Below, one piece after another: positions 51,565 to 60,761 of a stretch of 64,000 nt of DNA; position 1 is the stretch's first letter, and every line of letters begins with the position of its first letter. Source of the DNA: Planotetraspora mira (GTDB lineage Bacteria > Actinomycetota > Actinomycetes > Streptosporangiales > Streptosporangiaceae); assembly GCF_016863275.1 (NCBI RefSeq), contig NZ_BOOO01000017.1, forward strand, positions 124,001 through 188,000, written 5' to 3'. The notes under the pieces are model-generated. The model did not search any database. It saw only the letters and a list, made by a program, of their open reading frames with translations, and had not been told where the DNA came from. Position numbers and translations under genes: made by a program.

Positions 51565-53709
51565 ATGCAGTTGACCATCATCGGCGCCGGTGCGATCGGC
51601 GGAACGATCGGCGCCCACATGATCCGCGCCGGCCACGACGTGCTGTTCTGCGACGCCGACCCGGCGCATGTGGAGGTGATCAACCGGGACGGCCTGTCCA
51701 TCGAAGGACCGGTCGAGAACTTCACAGTGGCGGCGCGGGCCGTCACCCCCGAGGACCTGCCGGACCGCCTGGACCACGTCGCGATCGCCGTCAAGAGCCA
51801 TCACACCGCCCAGGCCGCGGAACTCGTCCGCGATCGGCTGGCCCCCGACGGCTACCTGGTCAGCTTCCAGAACGGCCTGACCGCCGACGCGCTCTCCGCC
51901 GTGGTCGGCGCCCACCGACTCCTGGTGAGCTTCGTGAACTTCGGCGCGGACGTGCTCGCTCCCGGCCGGATCATGCAGGGCAACATCGGCACGTTCCGCG
52001 TCGGCGAGTCGACCGGCGGCGAGATCACCCCGCGAGTCCGCGAACTCGTCGCGGCGCTCCCCTACGCCGAGGCCACCGGCAACATCATGGGATTCCTGTG
52101 GGGCAAGGAGGCGTACGGCGCGATGCTCTACGCCGGCGCGGTCTCCGACCTGTCCATCGCCGACTCCCTGGAGGCGCCGCGGTGGCGTCCGCTCATGCTC
52201 GCCATCGCCGGGGAGGTGCTCGCGCAGGCCCCGGTGCGGCCCGAGGGGTTCGACGGTTTCGAACCCGACGACCTCGAGGGCTCACTCGCCCGGCTGGTCA
52301 CCTTCAACCGCAACAGCGCGAAGTCCCACAGCGGCATCTACCGCGACCTGATGGTCCGCAAGCGCAAGACCGAGGTCGACGACCTGCTGCACGACCTCGC
52401 CGGGCCGCTGACGACCTACACCGGAGAGCTCATCAAGGCGATCGAGCGGGGCGAGCGCACCTGCGAGGTGGCCAACCTGGAACTGCTCGCCGCCTACGAA
52501 CGGTCGCAACGACTCGGCCGGCCGTTGAACGCCGTGGTCACGTTGTTCCACGCGCCCTCACGCGCGCCGGAAGGGCCGCTGCACGGCGTGCAGATCGCGG
52601 TCAAGGACATGATCGACATCGCGGGTCACCCGCGGGGCAACGGCAACGCCGCGGCGATGCGCTCAGAACCGGCCACGGCCGACGCCCCGGTCATCACGAC
52701 GCTGCGCTCCGCCGGGGCGGACGTCTTCGCGGCCACGTCGCTGCTCGAGTACGCGGCCGGCGCGGTCCACCCGGACGTGCCCGAGGCGATGAACCCCTAC
52801 AACCCCAAACGGACCGCCGGCGGGTCCAGCGGAGGCTCGGCCGCTCTGGTCGGAGTGGGCGCCTGCGCGGTCGCGCTGGGCACGGACACCGGCGGCTCGA
52901 TCCGGATCCCGGCGCACTACTGCGCCACCGTCGGGTTCAAGCCGAGCCATGGTGCGCTGCCCGTCGACGGTGTCCAGGCCCTCGCGCCGACACTCGATCA
53001 TGTGGGACTGCTCGCCCGCGACGTCGCGACCACGACCGAGGTCTTCTCGGCCCTGACGGGCACCGGGCCGCAAACCCTGAGCGGCACGGCGCTGCGCATC
53101 GGCGTCCTTCCCGGTCAGCTCGAACACCCCGAGGTCGAGCCGGACGTGGCGGCCGCGGTGCGCGACGCGATCGGCGTTCTGCGCGACGCCGGCTGCTCGA
53201 TCGTCGAGGTCGACGGATCGGCCTTCGGCGCGTTGGAGGAGACGTTCTCCGACATCCTGCTGTTCGAGGCCTGGCAGGTGCACGGCGCGCGGGTGACGGA
53301 CGATCCCGGCCACTACGGCCCGGAGACCCTGCGGCTCCTGCGTTCCGGCTCCGACGTGAGCGAGGCCGACTACCGCGAAGCTTTGGCGAGGCGGGAGCGG
53401 CTGCTGCCCGCCGCGGCCGAGGTCTATGCCGGAATCGACGTCCTGCTGTCTCCCGCCGCGCCCTTCGTCGCTCCGGTCACCACACCTCCGGTCGACACCC
53501 CGGAAGGCGCCGCCGAGGGGATGTTCACCGGCATCCACAACCTCACCGGAGCACCGGCGCTGGTGCTGCCCTGCGGCTGGAGCGCGGACGGCCTTCCGAT
53601 CGGGCTTCAGCTGTCGTCCCCGCTCGGCACCGACCTGGGACTGCTCGCGGCCGCCGCTTACGTGGAGTCGGCGCTGGCCGTAGAGGCCCGCACCCCCGCC
53701 GTGCACTGA
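51565..53709 (+). CDS. Ketopantoate-reductase-like domain fused to an amidase domain
   Basis: A 714-residue two-domain protein. Residues 1 to about 330 are an ApbA/PanE-type dehydrogenase: Rossmann motif LTIIGAGAIGGTIGAHMIRA, AIAVKSHHTAQAAELVRDR, FQNGLTADALSAVVG and the helical C domain ending LGRPLNAVVTLF. From about residue 330 an amidase-signature domain follows: GPLHGVQIAVKDMIDIAG (catalytic Lys), RTAGGSSGGSAALVGVG and GTDTGGSIRIPAHYCATVG (catalytic Ser pair). The amidase lacks its usual N-terminal helical region. In the reductase half, the residue after WGKEAY that is normally Asn in PanE is Gly, so the substrate is probably not ketopantoate. It is divergent from the peptide importer operon and precedes an alcohol dehydrogenase. 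Confidence 0.92.
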   Translation: MQLTIIGAGAIGGTIGAHMIRAGHDVLFCDADPAHVEVINRDGLSIEGPVENFTVAARAVTPEDLPDRLDHVAIAVKSHHTAQAAELVRDRLAPDGYLVSFQNGLTADALSAVVGAHRLLVSFVNFGADVLAPGRIMQGNIGTFRVGESTGGEITPRVRELVAALPYAEATGNIMGFLWGKEAYGAMLYAGAVSDLSIADSLEAPRWRPLMLAIAGEVLAQAPVRPEGFDGFEPDDLEGSLARLVTFNRNSAKSHSGIYRDLMVRKRKTEVDDLLHDLAGPLTTYTGELIKAIERGERTCEVANLELLAAYERSQRLGRPLNAVVTLFHAPSRAPEGPLHGVQIAVKDMIDIAGHPRGNGNAAAMRSEPATADAPVITTLRSAGADVFAATSLLEYAAGAVHPDVPEAMNPYNPKRTAGGSSGGSAALVGVGACAVALGTDTGGSIRIPAHYCATVGFKPSHGALPVDGVQALAPTLDHVGLLARDVATTTEVFSALTGTGPQTLSGTALRIGVLPGQLEHPEVEPDVAAAVRDAIGVLRDAGCSIVEVDGSAFGALEETFSDILLFEAWQVHGARVTDDPGHYGPETLRLLRSGSDVSEADYREALARRERLLPAAAEVYAGIDVLLSPAAPFVAPVTTPPVDTPEGAAEGMFTGIHNLTGAPALVLPCGWSADGLPIGLQLSSPLGTDLGLLAAAAYVESALAVEARTPAVH

Positions 53710-53758
53710 CCCGCTCCCCCGACCTCCACGTCAACCCCCGAACGAAGGCGAACTCTCC

Positions 53759-54802
53759 GTGCGTGCCGCTCTCTACCTGTCCGCTGGGAACGTCGTCGTC
53801 GACGACGTTCCCGACGCGACGTTGTCCCAGCCCACCGACGCCGTGGTCAGGGTTCTCCGTTCCTGCGTCTGCGGTTCGGACCTCTGGTCCTACCGCGGCG
53901 TCATCAACCGCGCCGAGCGATCCCGGCTGGGCCACGAATTCATGGGCGTCGTCGAGGAGGTCGGCGACGAGGTCCGGACCCTCCACCCCGGCGACCTCGT
54001 CGTCGCGCCGTTCAAGTGGTCCGACAACACCTGCCCGGCCTGCGTGGACGGGATCCAGAGCTCGTGCGGCAACGGCGGTACCTTCGGCGCGCCGGGCACC
54101 GACGGCGGCCAGGGCGAGGCCGTGCGGGTTCCCCAGGCGGACGGAACCCTCGTGGCCGTGCCGGGCGGCCTGAGCGGAGTCGACGAGTCGCTGTACGCCG
54201 CGCTCCTGTCCACCTCCGACGTGATGGCCACGGGGCTGCACGGAGCAGTCATGGCCGGGGTCACCGAGGGTTCGGCGGTGGCCGTCATCGGCGACGGGGC
54301 GGTCGGACTGTGCGCGGTGCTCGGGGCGAAGGCGATCCTCGGGGCCGACCGGGTCTTCCTGATGAGCCGGCACGCCGACCGCGCCGCGATCGGCAAGGCG
54401 TTCGGCGCGACGGACGTCATCGCCGAGCGCGGCGACGAGGGGATCGCGGCCGTCCGCGAAAGGACCCACGGCCTGGGAGTCCGCCATGTGGTGGAAGCGG
54501 TCGGCACGCCCGAGTCCTGGGCGATGGCCGTCGGCATGGCCCGCGAGGGAGGCGCGATCGGCGCGGTCGGCATGCCGCACACGATGCCGGAGTTGCCGCT
54601 GTTCCAGCCCCTCATCCACCATCTGAGCCTGAATCTCGGGGTCGCTCCCGTCCGCCGGTACCTCCCCGATCTGATCTCGCGGATCGTGGAGGGCACCCTC
54701 GATCCCGGCCCGGTCTTCGACACCACGCTCCCGCTGGACGACGTGGCCCAGGGCTACGCCGCGATGGCCTCCCGGGAATCCATCAAGGTCATGCTCACGT
54801 GA
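53759..54802 (+). CDS. Zinc-dependent alcohol dehydrogenase (MDR family)
   Basis: A 347-residue zinc MDR. The catalytic zinc site is VCGSDLWSYRG with GHEFMGVVEEVGDEV. The structural-zinc lobe is reduced to TCPACVDGIQSSCGNGG. The Rossmann motif is AVIGDGAVGLCAVLGAKA, followed by DRVFLMSRHADRAAIGKAFG. It starts at GTG 53759, 49 bases after the fusion gene, and is probably cotranscribed with it. The substrate is unknown. It is convergent with the kinase-WD40 gene. Confidence 0.9.
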   Translation: MRAALYLSAGNVVVDDVPDATLSQPTDAVVRVLRSCVCGSDLWSYRGVINRAERSRLGHEFMGVVEEVGDEVRTLHPGDLVVAPFKWSDNTCPACVDGIQSSCGNGGTFGAPGTDGGQGEAVRVPQADGTLVAVPGGLSGVDESLYAALLSTSDVMATGLHGAVMAGVTEGSAVAVIGDGAVGLCAVLGAKAILGADRVFLMSRHADRAAIGKAFGATDVIAERGDEGIAAVRERTHGLGVRHVVEAVGTPESWAMAVGMAREGGAIGAVGMPHTMPELPLFQPLIHHLSLNLGVAPVRRYLPDLISRIVEGTLDPGPVFDTTLPLDDVAQGYAAMASRESIKVMLT

Positions 54803-54832
54803 CCGATGACGTCGGAAACGGTCCGGCCGTGG

Positions 54833-56851
54833 TCACCCCTTCAGGTTCCACAGCCGGACGGTGAGGTCGCCGCTCCCGCTGGCCAGGATTCCTCCGTCAG
54901 GGCTGAACGCCACCGACAGGACGATGTCGGTGTGACCTGTCAGGACCTTGGTGGGCCGGCTGAACGTCATGTCCCACAGCCGGACGGCGCCGTCGAAGCC
55001 GCTGCTGGCGAGCGTTCTCCCGTCCGGGCTGAACGCCACGCCCGCGACGGTGTCCGTGTGGCCGGCGAGGGTGCCGATGAGGCGCCGGCTGTCCACATCC
55101 CATAACAGGACGTCGTCGCCGCACGCGCCGGCGAGGGTCCTGCCGTCCGGGCTGAAGACCACCGCGTCGACCGGGTCCGACTCCTCCGGGAACACGGCCG
55201 CGGAACGTCCCGACGAGGTGTCCCACAGCCGTACCGTTCCGCCGTCACTGGTCGCGAGGAGTTCGCCGTCAGGGCTGTAGGCGACTCCGAAGACGCTGTC
55301 GTCGGTGGTGAGGACGTCGACGGTGCGCCCGGTCGCGACGTCCCACAGGCGGACGGTGCCGTCCCAGCCCGCACTCGCCAGAGTCTTGCCGTCGGGGCTG
55401 AACGCCACCGTCCAGACGTAGTCGGTGTGATCGGTGAGGACGGCGGTGGTGCGCCCGGTCGCGACGTCCCACAGGCGGACGGTCAGGTCCATGCTGCCGC
55501 TCGCGAGCGTCTTGCCGTCCGGGCTGAAGGCCACGGATCTGACGGCGTCGTCGTGGCCCTCGAAGTCGGCGATGGAGCGCCTGGTGGCCACGTTCCACAT
55601 GCGGATGTCTCCCGTGCCGTTCCCGCAGGCGAGGAGCGAGCCGTCCGGGCTGAAGTCCATCTGGGTGACGGAGGGGTCGCCGGGAGAGCCTTCGTAGGCG
55701 AGGATCTCGGCGGGAGGGCTCGCGGCGACCTCGGACTGGACGGCGAACTCGGGACGAGCGGTGACCTCGGGTTTCGCGGAGCCGCTGGGCGTCGGGCCGG
55801 CGGCGCCGGAGGGATCGTCGGAGTCCGTGAGGACGACGATCACGGGGACGGAGATCGCGGCCGCGGCGGCGAGCCCGCCGATGAGAACGGAGCGGCGCTT
55901 GATCAGCCGGGATGCGGGCGCGGGCGGCGGCGCCTCCGGATGTTCGATCGCCGTGTGACCGCCGGTTCCCTCGAGGGCGGCGCGAGACTGCGACTCCCTC
56001 GACATGATCATGTCGACGACGGTGGGGGGCATGTCCGCGGCGCCGGGTTCGCTCAGCCGGGCCAGGACGTCGCCCATGGACGGCCTGGCGGCCGGGTCCT
56101 TGGCCAGGCAGGCGTTGATCAGGTCGCGCAACCCGTGGCCGATGGGCACACCGTCGAGGTCGGGAGGCTCACTGATGACGCGGTGCACGACGGCGGCGAT
56201 GGATCCCGCGTCGAAGGGGCTGTGGCCCGTGGCGGCGAAGGCGAGGACGCACCCCAGGGAGAAGGCGTCGCCGGCCGGCCCCACCGGCTCCGCCCGGACC
56301 TGCTCGGGGGACATGTAGGCGAAGGTGCCGACGACGGCGCCGGTGACGGTCACACCGCCCGCGCCGTCCAGGGCACGGGCGATGCCGAAGTCGATCACGC
56401 GTGGCCCGTCGGCGGCCAGGATCACGTTGGCGGGTTTCAGATCCCGGTGCACGAGCCCGGATCTGTGGATGGCGTCGAGACCTTCGGCCAGGCCCGCTCC
56501 CAGGGACCGGATCGCCTCCGGAGGCAGGGGGCCGTATTCGACGACGGCCTCGCGCAGGGACGGCCCCGGGATGTAGGCCGTCACCATCCAGGGCGGGTCG
56601 GCCGTCGGATCGGCGTCGACGACCGGCGCGGTGTGGAAACCGCCCACGCTCCTGGCGGCCGCGACCTCCCTGGCGAACCTGGCGCGGAACTGCTCGCTGC
56701 CGGCGTGCTCGGGACGGATGAGTTTGACCGCGACGGGGCGTCCCCCGGGGGACCGTCCGAAGAACACCTGCCCCATGCCACCCGCGCCGAGACGCCCCAG
56801 AAGCCGATACGTGCCGACCTGCACCGGATCGCCCGGCTGGAGAGGATCCAT
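54833..56851 (-). CDS. Ser/Thr protein kinase with C-terminal seven-bladed WD40 propeller
   Basis: A 672-residue membrane protein. The PknB-like kinase domain (residues about 14-270) shows the glycine loop LLGRLGAGGMGQVFFG, catalytic VHRDLKPANVIL, VIDFGIARAL and GTFAYMSPEQV. After a Pro/Ala linker, one membrane segment (SVLIGGLAAAAAISVPVIVV) follows basic RLIKRR. The outside part after a Ser/Thr/Pro-rich spacer holds seven WD40 repeats, each with VAFSPDGxxLASG and VRLWD-type ends. The topology places the kinase inside and the propeller outside, as a sensor. It is divergent from the malonate decarboxylase operon but has no evident functional link. Confidence 0.95.
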   Translation of the reverse strand: MDPLQPGDPVQVGTYRLLGRLGAGGMGQVFFGRSPGGRPVAVKLIRPEHAGSEQFRARFAREVAAARSVGGFHTAPVVDADPTADPPWMVTAYIPGPSLREAVVEYGPLPPEAIRSLGAGLAEGLDAIHRSGLVHRDLKPANVILAADGPRVIDFGIARALDGAGGVTVTGAVVGTFAYMSPEQVRAEPVGPAGDAFSLGCVLAFAATGHSPFDAGSIAAVVHRVISEPPDLDGVPIGHGLRDLINACLAKDPAARPSMGDVLARLSEPGAADMPPTVVDMIMSRESQSRAALEGTGGHTAIEHPEAPPPAPASRLIKRRSVLIGGLAAAAAISVPVIVVLTDSDDPSGAAGPTPSGSAKPEVTARPEFAVQSEVAASPPAEILAYEGSPGDPSVTQMDFSPDGSLLACGNGTGDIRMWNVATRRSIADFEGHDDAVRSVAFSPDGKTLASGSMDLTVRLWDVATGRTTAVLTDHTDYVWTVAFSPDGKTLASAGWDGTVRLWDVATGRTVDVLTTDDSVFGVAYSPDGELLATSDGGTVRLWDTSSGRSAAVFPEESDPVDAVVFSPDGRTLAGACGDDVLLWDVDSRRLIGTLAGHTDTVAGVAFSPDGRTLASSGFDGAVRLWDMTFSRPTKVLTGHTDIVLSVAFSPDGGILASGSGDLTVRLWNLKG

Positions 56852-56973
56852 CCGCGCTCGCCCATCTTCGACAAGAAATCCTCGGCGACATCACCGATGA
56901 CCGCCCACGTTGGATCTTGTCAGGAAACACGCGGCCCGGGAAGCGCTTCCGGCCCGATCGGGCCGCTGACGTT

Positions 56974-56992
56974 TTAACTACCTTTGAGTTAA
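56974..56992. promoter_or_regulatory. AT-rich perfect palindrome upstream of mdcA
   Basis: TTAACT (56974-56979), ACCTTTG, AGTTAA (56987-56992) is a perfect inverted repeat in an AT-rich island inside very GC-rich DNA, 51 bases before the probable mdcA start and 123 bases from the divergent kinase gene. It is a strong candidate operator for a GntR-, TetR- or LysR-type regulator of malonate use. No such regulator gene is adjacent. Confidence 0.55.
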
Positions 56993-57042
56993 TTGCGCCG
57001 CCGTTCGAGGCATCACGGACGGATGACGGCATTGGGCAGGCC

Positions 57043-58695
57043 GTGACATCCGCGAGGGCGGCCCCCCGGGACTGGACCCAGCGGCGGACGGCGAAGCGGG
57101 AGCGGTTGGAGGCGGTGCGGTCCTTCACCTCGGGCCGGGTGCTGGACGCCGGGCGGATGCGCGATGCCCTGCAGGCGCTGCTGCGTCCGGGCGACCGGGT
57201 CGCGCTGGAGGGCGACAACCAGAAACAGGCGGACTTCCTCGCCGAGGCGCTGGCCGATTGCGATCCGGGTGTGGTCCACGACCTGCATCTGCTGATCTCC
57301 TCGATCAGCCTGCGCGAGCATCTGGACGTCTTCGAGCGCGGCGTGGCCCGCCGTCTCGACTTCGCGTACGCCGGCCCGCAGAGCGTGCGCATGGCGCAGT
57401 TGCTCGCCGACGGCAAGGTCGAGGTCGGGGCGATTCACACTTACGTCGAGTTGTACGCGCGGATGTTCGTCGACCTCACTCCGGATGTCGCGCTGCTCTG
57501 CGCCGAGCAGGCGGACCACGAGGGAAACCTGTACACCGGCCCCGGCACGGAAGACACCCCGACCATCGCCGAGGCGGCGGCATTCCGCAGCGGGGTGGTG
57601 CTGGTCCAGGTCAACGAACTGGTGGAGCGGGTTCCCCGAGTCGACATCCCCGGCGACTGGGTCGACCTGATCGTGGAGAGCCCCCGGCCGTACGTGCTGG
57701 AACCGCTGTTCACCCGGGATCCCCGGGAAATCGGCCAGGTGAGCATCCTGATGGCCATGCTGGCTCTGCGCGGCGTCTACGAACGGCACGGCGTGACGAC
57801 GCTGAATCACGGCATCGGCTTCGACACCGCCGCGATCGAACTCATCCTTCCCACCTACGGCGAGGAACTGGGCCTGCGGGGGAAGATCTGCAAGCACTGG
57901 ACGCTCAACCCGCATCCGACGCTCATCCCCGCCATCGAGAGCGGCTGGGTCGAGTCGGTGCACTGTTTCGGCGGGGAACCCGGCACGGAGCGCTACGTCG
58001 CCGCCCGCCCCGACGTGTTCTTCACCGGCGGCGACGGATCGCTCCGCTCGAACCGGGTGTTGTGCCAGCTCGCCGGCCAGTACGCCGTGGACATGTTCAT
58101 CGGGTCGTCGCTGCAGATCGACGCCGACGCGAACTCCTCCACCGTGACCGAGGGACGTCTCACCGGTTTCGGCGGAGCCCCCAACATGGGACACGATCCG
58201 CACGGCCGCAGGCACACCTCCCCCGCGTGGCTGAGCCTGCTCACCGGTGAGGCCCCCGCACTGCGGGGGCGCAAACTCGTCGTGCAGATCACCCAGACCT
58301 TCCGCTCCGGCGGCACTCCGGCGTTCGTCGAGTCGCTGGACGCGGTCCAGGTGGCCAAGGACTCCGGCATGCCGATCCCCCCGATCATGATCTACGGCGA
58401 CGACGTCAGCCACGTGGTGACGGAAGAGGGTGTCGCCTATCTCTACAAGGCCGCCGGCCTGGCCGACCGGCGGGAAGCGCTGGCCGCGATCGCGGGCGCC
58501 ACCCTGGTCGGCCGGCGCCTGGACGAGCGGCGCGTCGAAGCACTGCGCCGCGACGGTCTGGTCGCACTGCCCGAGGACCTCAAGGTCGACGTCTGCCGGG
58601 CGAAGCGCTCCTTGCTGGCGGCCCGCAGCGTCGAAGATCTCGTCGCCTGGTCTGGAGGCCTGTATGACCCACCCGCCCAGTTCCGGACCTGGTGA
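57043..58695 (+). CDS. mdcA: Malonate decarboxylase alpha subunit (acetyl-ACP:malonate ACP transferase)
   Basis: About 550 residues. Conserved stretches are [100 protein letters not shown] and [16 protein letters not shown]. MdcA moves the acyl carrier protein thiol from acetate to malonate in the biotin-independent malonate decarboxylase. GTG 57043 is chosen as start because family similarity begins shortly after it; the frame is open upstream through the palindrome. The 3' end overlaps mdcB by 32 bases. Confidence 0.95.
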   Translation: MTSARAAPRDWTQRRTAKRERLEAVRSFTSGRVLDAGRMRDALQALLRPGDRVALEGDNQKQADFLAEALADCDPGVVHDLHLLISSISLREHLDVFERGVARRLDFAYAGPQSVRMAQLLADGKVEVGAIHTYVELYARMFVDLTPDVALLCAEQADHEGNLYTGPGTEDTPTIAEAAAFRSGVVLVQVNELVERVPRVDIPGDWVDLIVESPRPYVLEPLFTRDPREIGQVSILMAMLALRGVYERHGVTTLNHGIGFDTAAIELILPTYGEELGLRGKICKHWTLNPHPTLIPAIESGWVESVHCFGGEPGTERYVAARPDVFFTGGDGSLRSNRVLCQLAGQYAVDMFIGSSLQIDADANSSTVTEGRLTGFGGAPNMGHDPHGRRHTSPAWLSLLTGEAPALRGRKLVVQITQTFRSGGTPAFVESLDAVQVAKDSGMPIPPIMIYGDDVSHVVTEEGVAYLYKAAGLADRREALAAIAGATLVGRRLDERRVEALRRDGLVALPEDLKVDVCRAKRSLLAARSVEDLVAWSGGLYDPPAQFRTW

Positions 58696-59584
58696 TCCGC
58701 CGGTGATCGCCGGCGGTGACGCGCAGGCGCCGTCCGCGCTCCTGCTCGCCGATCTCGCCGTCAGGGCGCTCCGTGAGGAGGCCCGGCTGGGTCCCAAGCC
58801 CGGCCTGGTCGACCACCGTGGCGGCGGCGCACACGACGACATGGATCTGCCGCTCCTGCTCGCCTCGGCCGAGGCGCTGCGCCCCGTCTTCAGGTCCGCC
58901 GCGGACGCCGCGAAGCGAACGGACCTCGGGGTCGGACTCCGCGAAGAACTGGGCCGGCTCGGCCGTGCGGGCGACCAGGTCATGCTGCGGGTCACCCGGG
59001 GGGTGAACACGCACCGCGGGGCGCTGTGGGCGCTCGGACTGCTGGTCGCGGCCGCCGCCGACGCCCGCGACGAGCGGGAGGCCGCCTGCCGCGCGGGCCG
59101 GCTGGCCGCCCTCCCCGACCGGCACATCCCGGCGTGGGCCGTCTCCCATGGCGAGCGGGTGCGGCGGCGATACGGGGTGTGCGGTGCCCGGGGCGAGGCC
59201 GAGGCCGCCTTCCCCCACGTCATCGGCGTCGCCTTGCCGCGGCTGCGCCGGGCCAGAGCGGCCGGGCTCGCCGAGGACCTGGCCCGCTTGGACGCGCTGC
59301 TGGAGGTGATGAGCCTCCTGGACGACACCTGCGTCCTGCACCGTGGCGGCCTCGAGGGGCTCCGCGTCGTCCAGCACGGCGCCGTGCGTGTCCTGCGAGA
59401 GGGAGGCGCGGGTACGGAATCCGGCCGTGCCGCTCTCATGGAGTTGGACGAGCGGCTCCGGGCACATCGCCTGTCGCCGGGTGGGAGCGGCGACCTGCTG
59501 GCCGCCGCGCTCTTCCTCGACATGGTGCCGTGGCCGCCACTTCGCACCGAAGCCGAACGGGGGGCGGCCGCGTGCAGACGCTGA
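58664..59584 (+). CDS. mdcB: Triphosphoribosyl-dephospho-CoA synthase MdcB
   Basis: A 306-residue protein of the CitG/MdcB family: [20 protein letters not shown] with the conserved PGLVD motif near the N terminus, [20 protein letters not shown], and [13 protein letters not shown] with [17 protein letters not shown] towards the end. It makes the precursor of the 2'-(5''-phosphoribosyl)-3'-dephospho-CoA prosthetic group from ATP and dephospho-CoA. GGAGG 6 bases before ATG 58664, inside the end of mdcA, fixes the start. Confidence 0.92.
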   Translation: MTHPPSSGPGDPPVIAGGDAQAPSALLLADLAVRALREEARLGPKPGLVDHRGGGAHDDMDLPLLLASAEALRPVFRSAADAAKRTDLGVGLREELGRLGRAGDQVMLRVTRGVNTHRGALWALGLLVAAAADARDEREAACRAGRLAALPDRHIPAWAVSHGERVRRRYGVCGARGEAEAAFPHVIGVALPRLRRARAAGLAEDLARLDALLEVMSLLDDTCVLHRGGLEGLRVVQHGAVRVLREGGAGTESGRAALMELDERLRAHRLSPGGSGDLLAAALFLDMVPWPPLRTEAERGAAACRR

Positions 59585-59865
59585 ACTTCGAGTTCCCCGC
59601 CGACCGGCCGCCTCTTCGGCGGGCGCACGTCGGGGTGGTCGGCTCAGGCGACCTGGAGATCCTGATGACGCCGGAGCAGGCCGGCACCGCCCGAGTACGT
59701 GTGCGCACCAGCGTCGACGGGTTCGACACGGTGTGGCGCACCGTGCTGGAGCGGTTCTTCGCCCGCCACCGTGTCGCCGCCGCCTTCGAGCTCAACGACT
59801 TCGGAGCCACTCCCGGCGTGGTCACCCTGCGCCTGCGTCAAGCCGTCGAGGAGGGCAGGCGATGA
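59572..59865 (+). CDS. mdcC: Malonate decarboxylase acyl carrier protein (delta subunit)
   Basis: A 97-residue carrier protein starting at GTG 59572 ([13 protein letters not shown]). The prosthetic-group serine is expected in the motif [11 protein letters not shown] near residue 25, the family's attachment site. The body contains [20 protein letters not shown] and ends [19 protein letters not shown]. It carries malonyl and acetyl groups between the other subunits. It overlaps mdcB by 13 bases and mdcD by 4 bases (ATGA). The longer frame upstream is a shadow of mdcB. Confidence 0.93.
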   Translation: MQTLNFEFPADRPPLRRAHVGVVGSGDLEILMTPEQAGTARVRVRTSVDGFDTVWRTVLERFFARHRVAAAFELNDFGATPGVVTLRLRQAVEEGRR

Positions 59866-60761
59866 CGTCTCCGCCGCCGCCGCGGAACGAGGATACGGAC
59901 TGGACCGTGATGCTCACCCGGACCGGCTTCATCGAACTGGACGCCCGGGCGCGCGCCACTGCTCTGCTCGACGACGGCACCGCCCGCGAACTGTGCGGCC
60001 CCTTCGACCGCATCGAGTCGCCCTGGCTGGAACCCCAAGGCGTGGTCCCGCAGTCCGACGACGGCGTCATCGTGGTCAAGGGAAGGCTCGGCGGACGGCC
60101 CGCGGTCGTGATCGCCATCGAACAGGCGTTTCAGGGCGGCGGCGTCGGTGAGGTCTCCGGCGTGAAGATCGCCGCTGCGCTTTCTCTGGCCGCCCGCGAC
60201 AGCCGCGACGGCACCCCGACCGCCGCGGTCCTGCTCCTGGAGACCGGAGGCGTACGCCTTCAGGAGGCCAATCTGGGCCTGGCCACGGTCGCGGAGGTGT
60301 GCTCCGCGTTGCTGGAACTGCGCGCCCTTCAGCCCGTCATCGGCGTCATCGCCGGGACGCTCGGCTGTTTCGGCGGCATGAGCATCGCCGCCGGACTGTG
60401 CACCACGTTGATCATCACAGCGGAGGGCCGTCTCGGGCTGGACGGTCCCCAAGTGATCGAGTCCGAGGCGGGCATCGCCGAGTTCGACGCCTCCGACCAC
60501 ACACTGATCTGGTCGATCGACGGCGGCGCGCAACGCACCCGGACCGGCCTGGCGGACGTGCTGGTCCTCGACGACGTCACCGCCATCCGGTCCGCCGTGA
60601 TCGAGGCCATGGAACGCGGGGTCCCGGGCGAGCACCGATCCCAGCGGATCGGCGAGTTGCGGGCACGCCTCGAAGCCGTCGACCCGGCCGCCCCACCGGC
60701 GCCGGCGGACCTCGCGGCCGTGTGGGCGCACGCCGTACCGCAGGAGGGAGACCAGCCATGA
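59862..60761 (+). CDS. mdcD: Malonate decarboxylase beta subunit
   Basis: A 299-residue crotonase-like carboxyltransferase-fold protein: DARARATALLDDGTARELCG, VVIAIEQAFQGGGVGEVSGV, LLLETGGVRLQEANLGLATV, and GVIAGTLGCFGGMSIAAGLC, the oxyanion-hole region. With MdcE it forms the malonyl-S-ACP decarboxylase that releases CO2 and regenerates acetyl-ACP. The ATG overlaps the mdcC stop (ATGA). Confidence 0.95.
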   Translation: MTSPPPPRNEDTDWTVMLTRTGFIELDARARATALLDDGTARELCGPFDRIESPWLEPQGVVPQSDDGVIVVKGRLGGRPAVVIAIEQAFQGGGVGEVSGVKIAAALSLAARDSRDGTPTAAVLLLETGGVRLQEANLGLATVAEVCSALLELRALQPVIGVIAGTLGCFGGMSIAAGLCTTLIITAEGRLGLDGPQVIESEAGIAEFDASDHTLIWSIDGGAQRTRTGLADVLVLDDVTAIRSAVIEAMERGVPGEHRSQRIGELRARLEAVDPAAPPAPADLAAVWAHAVPQEGDQP

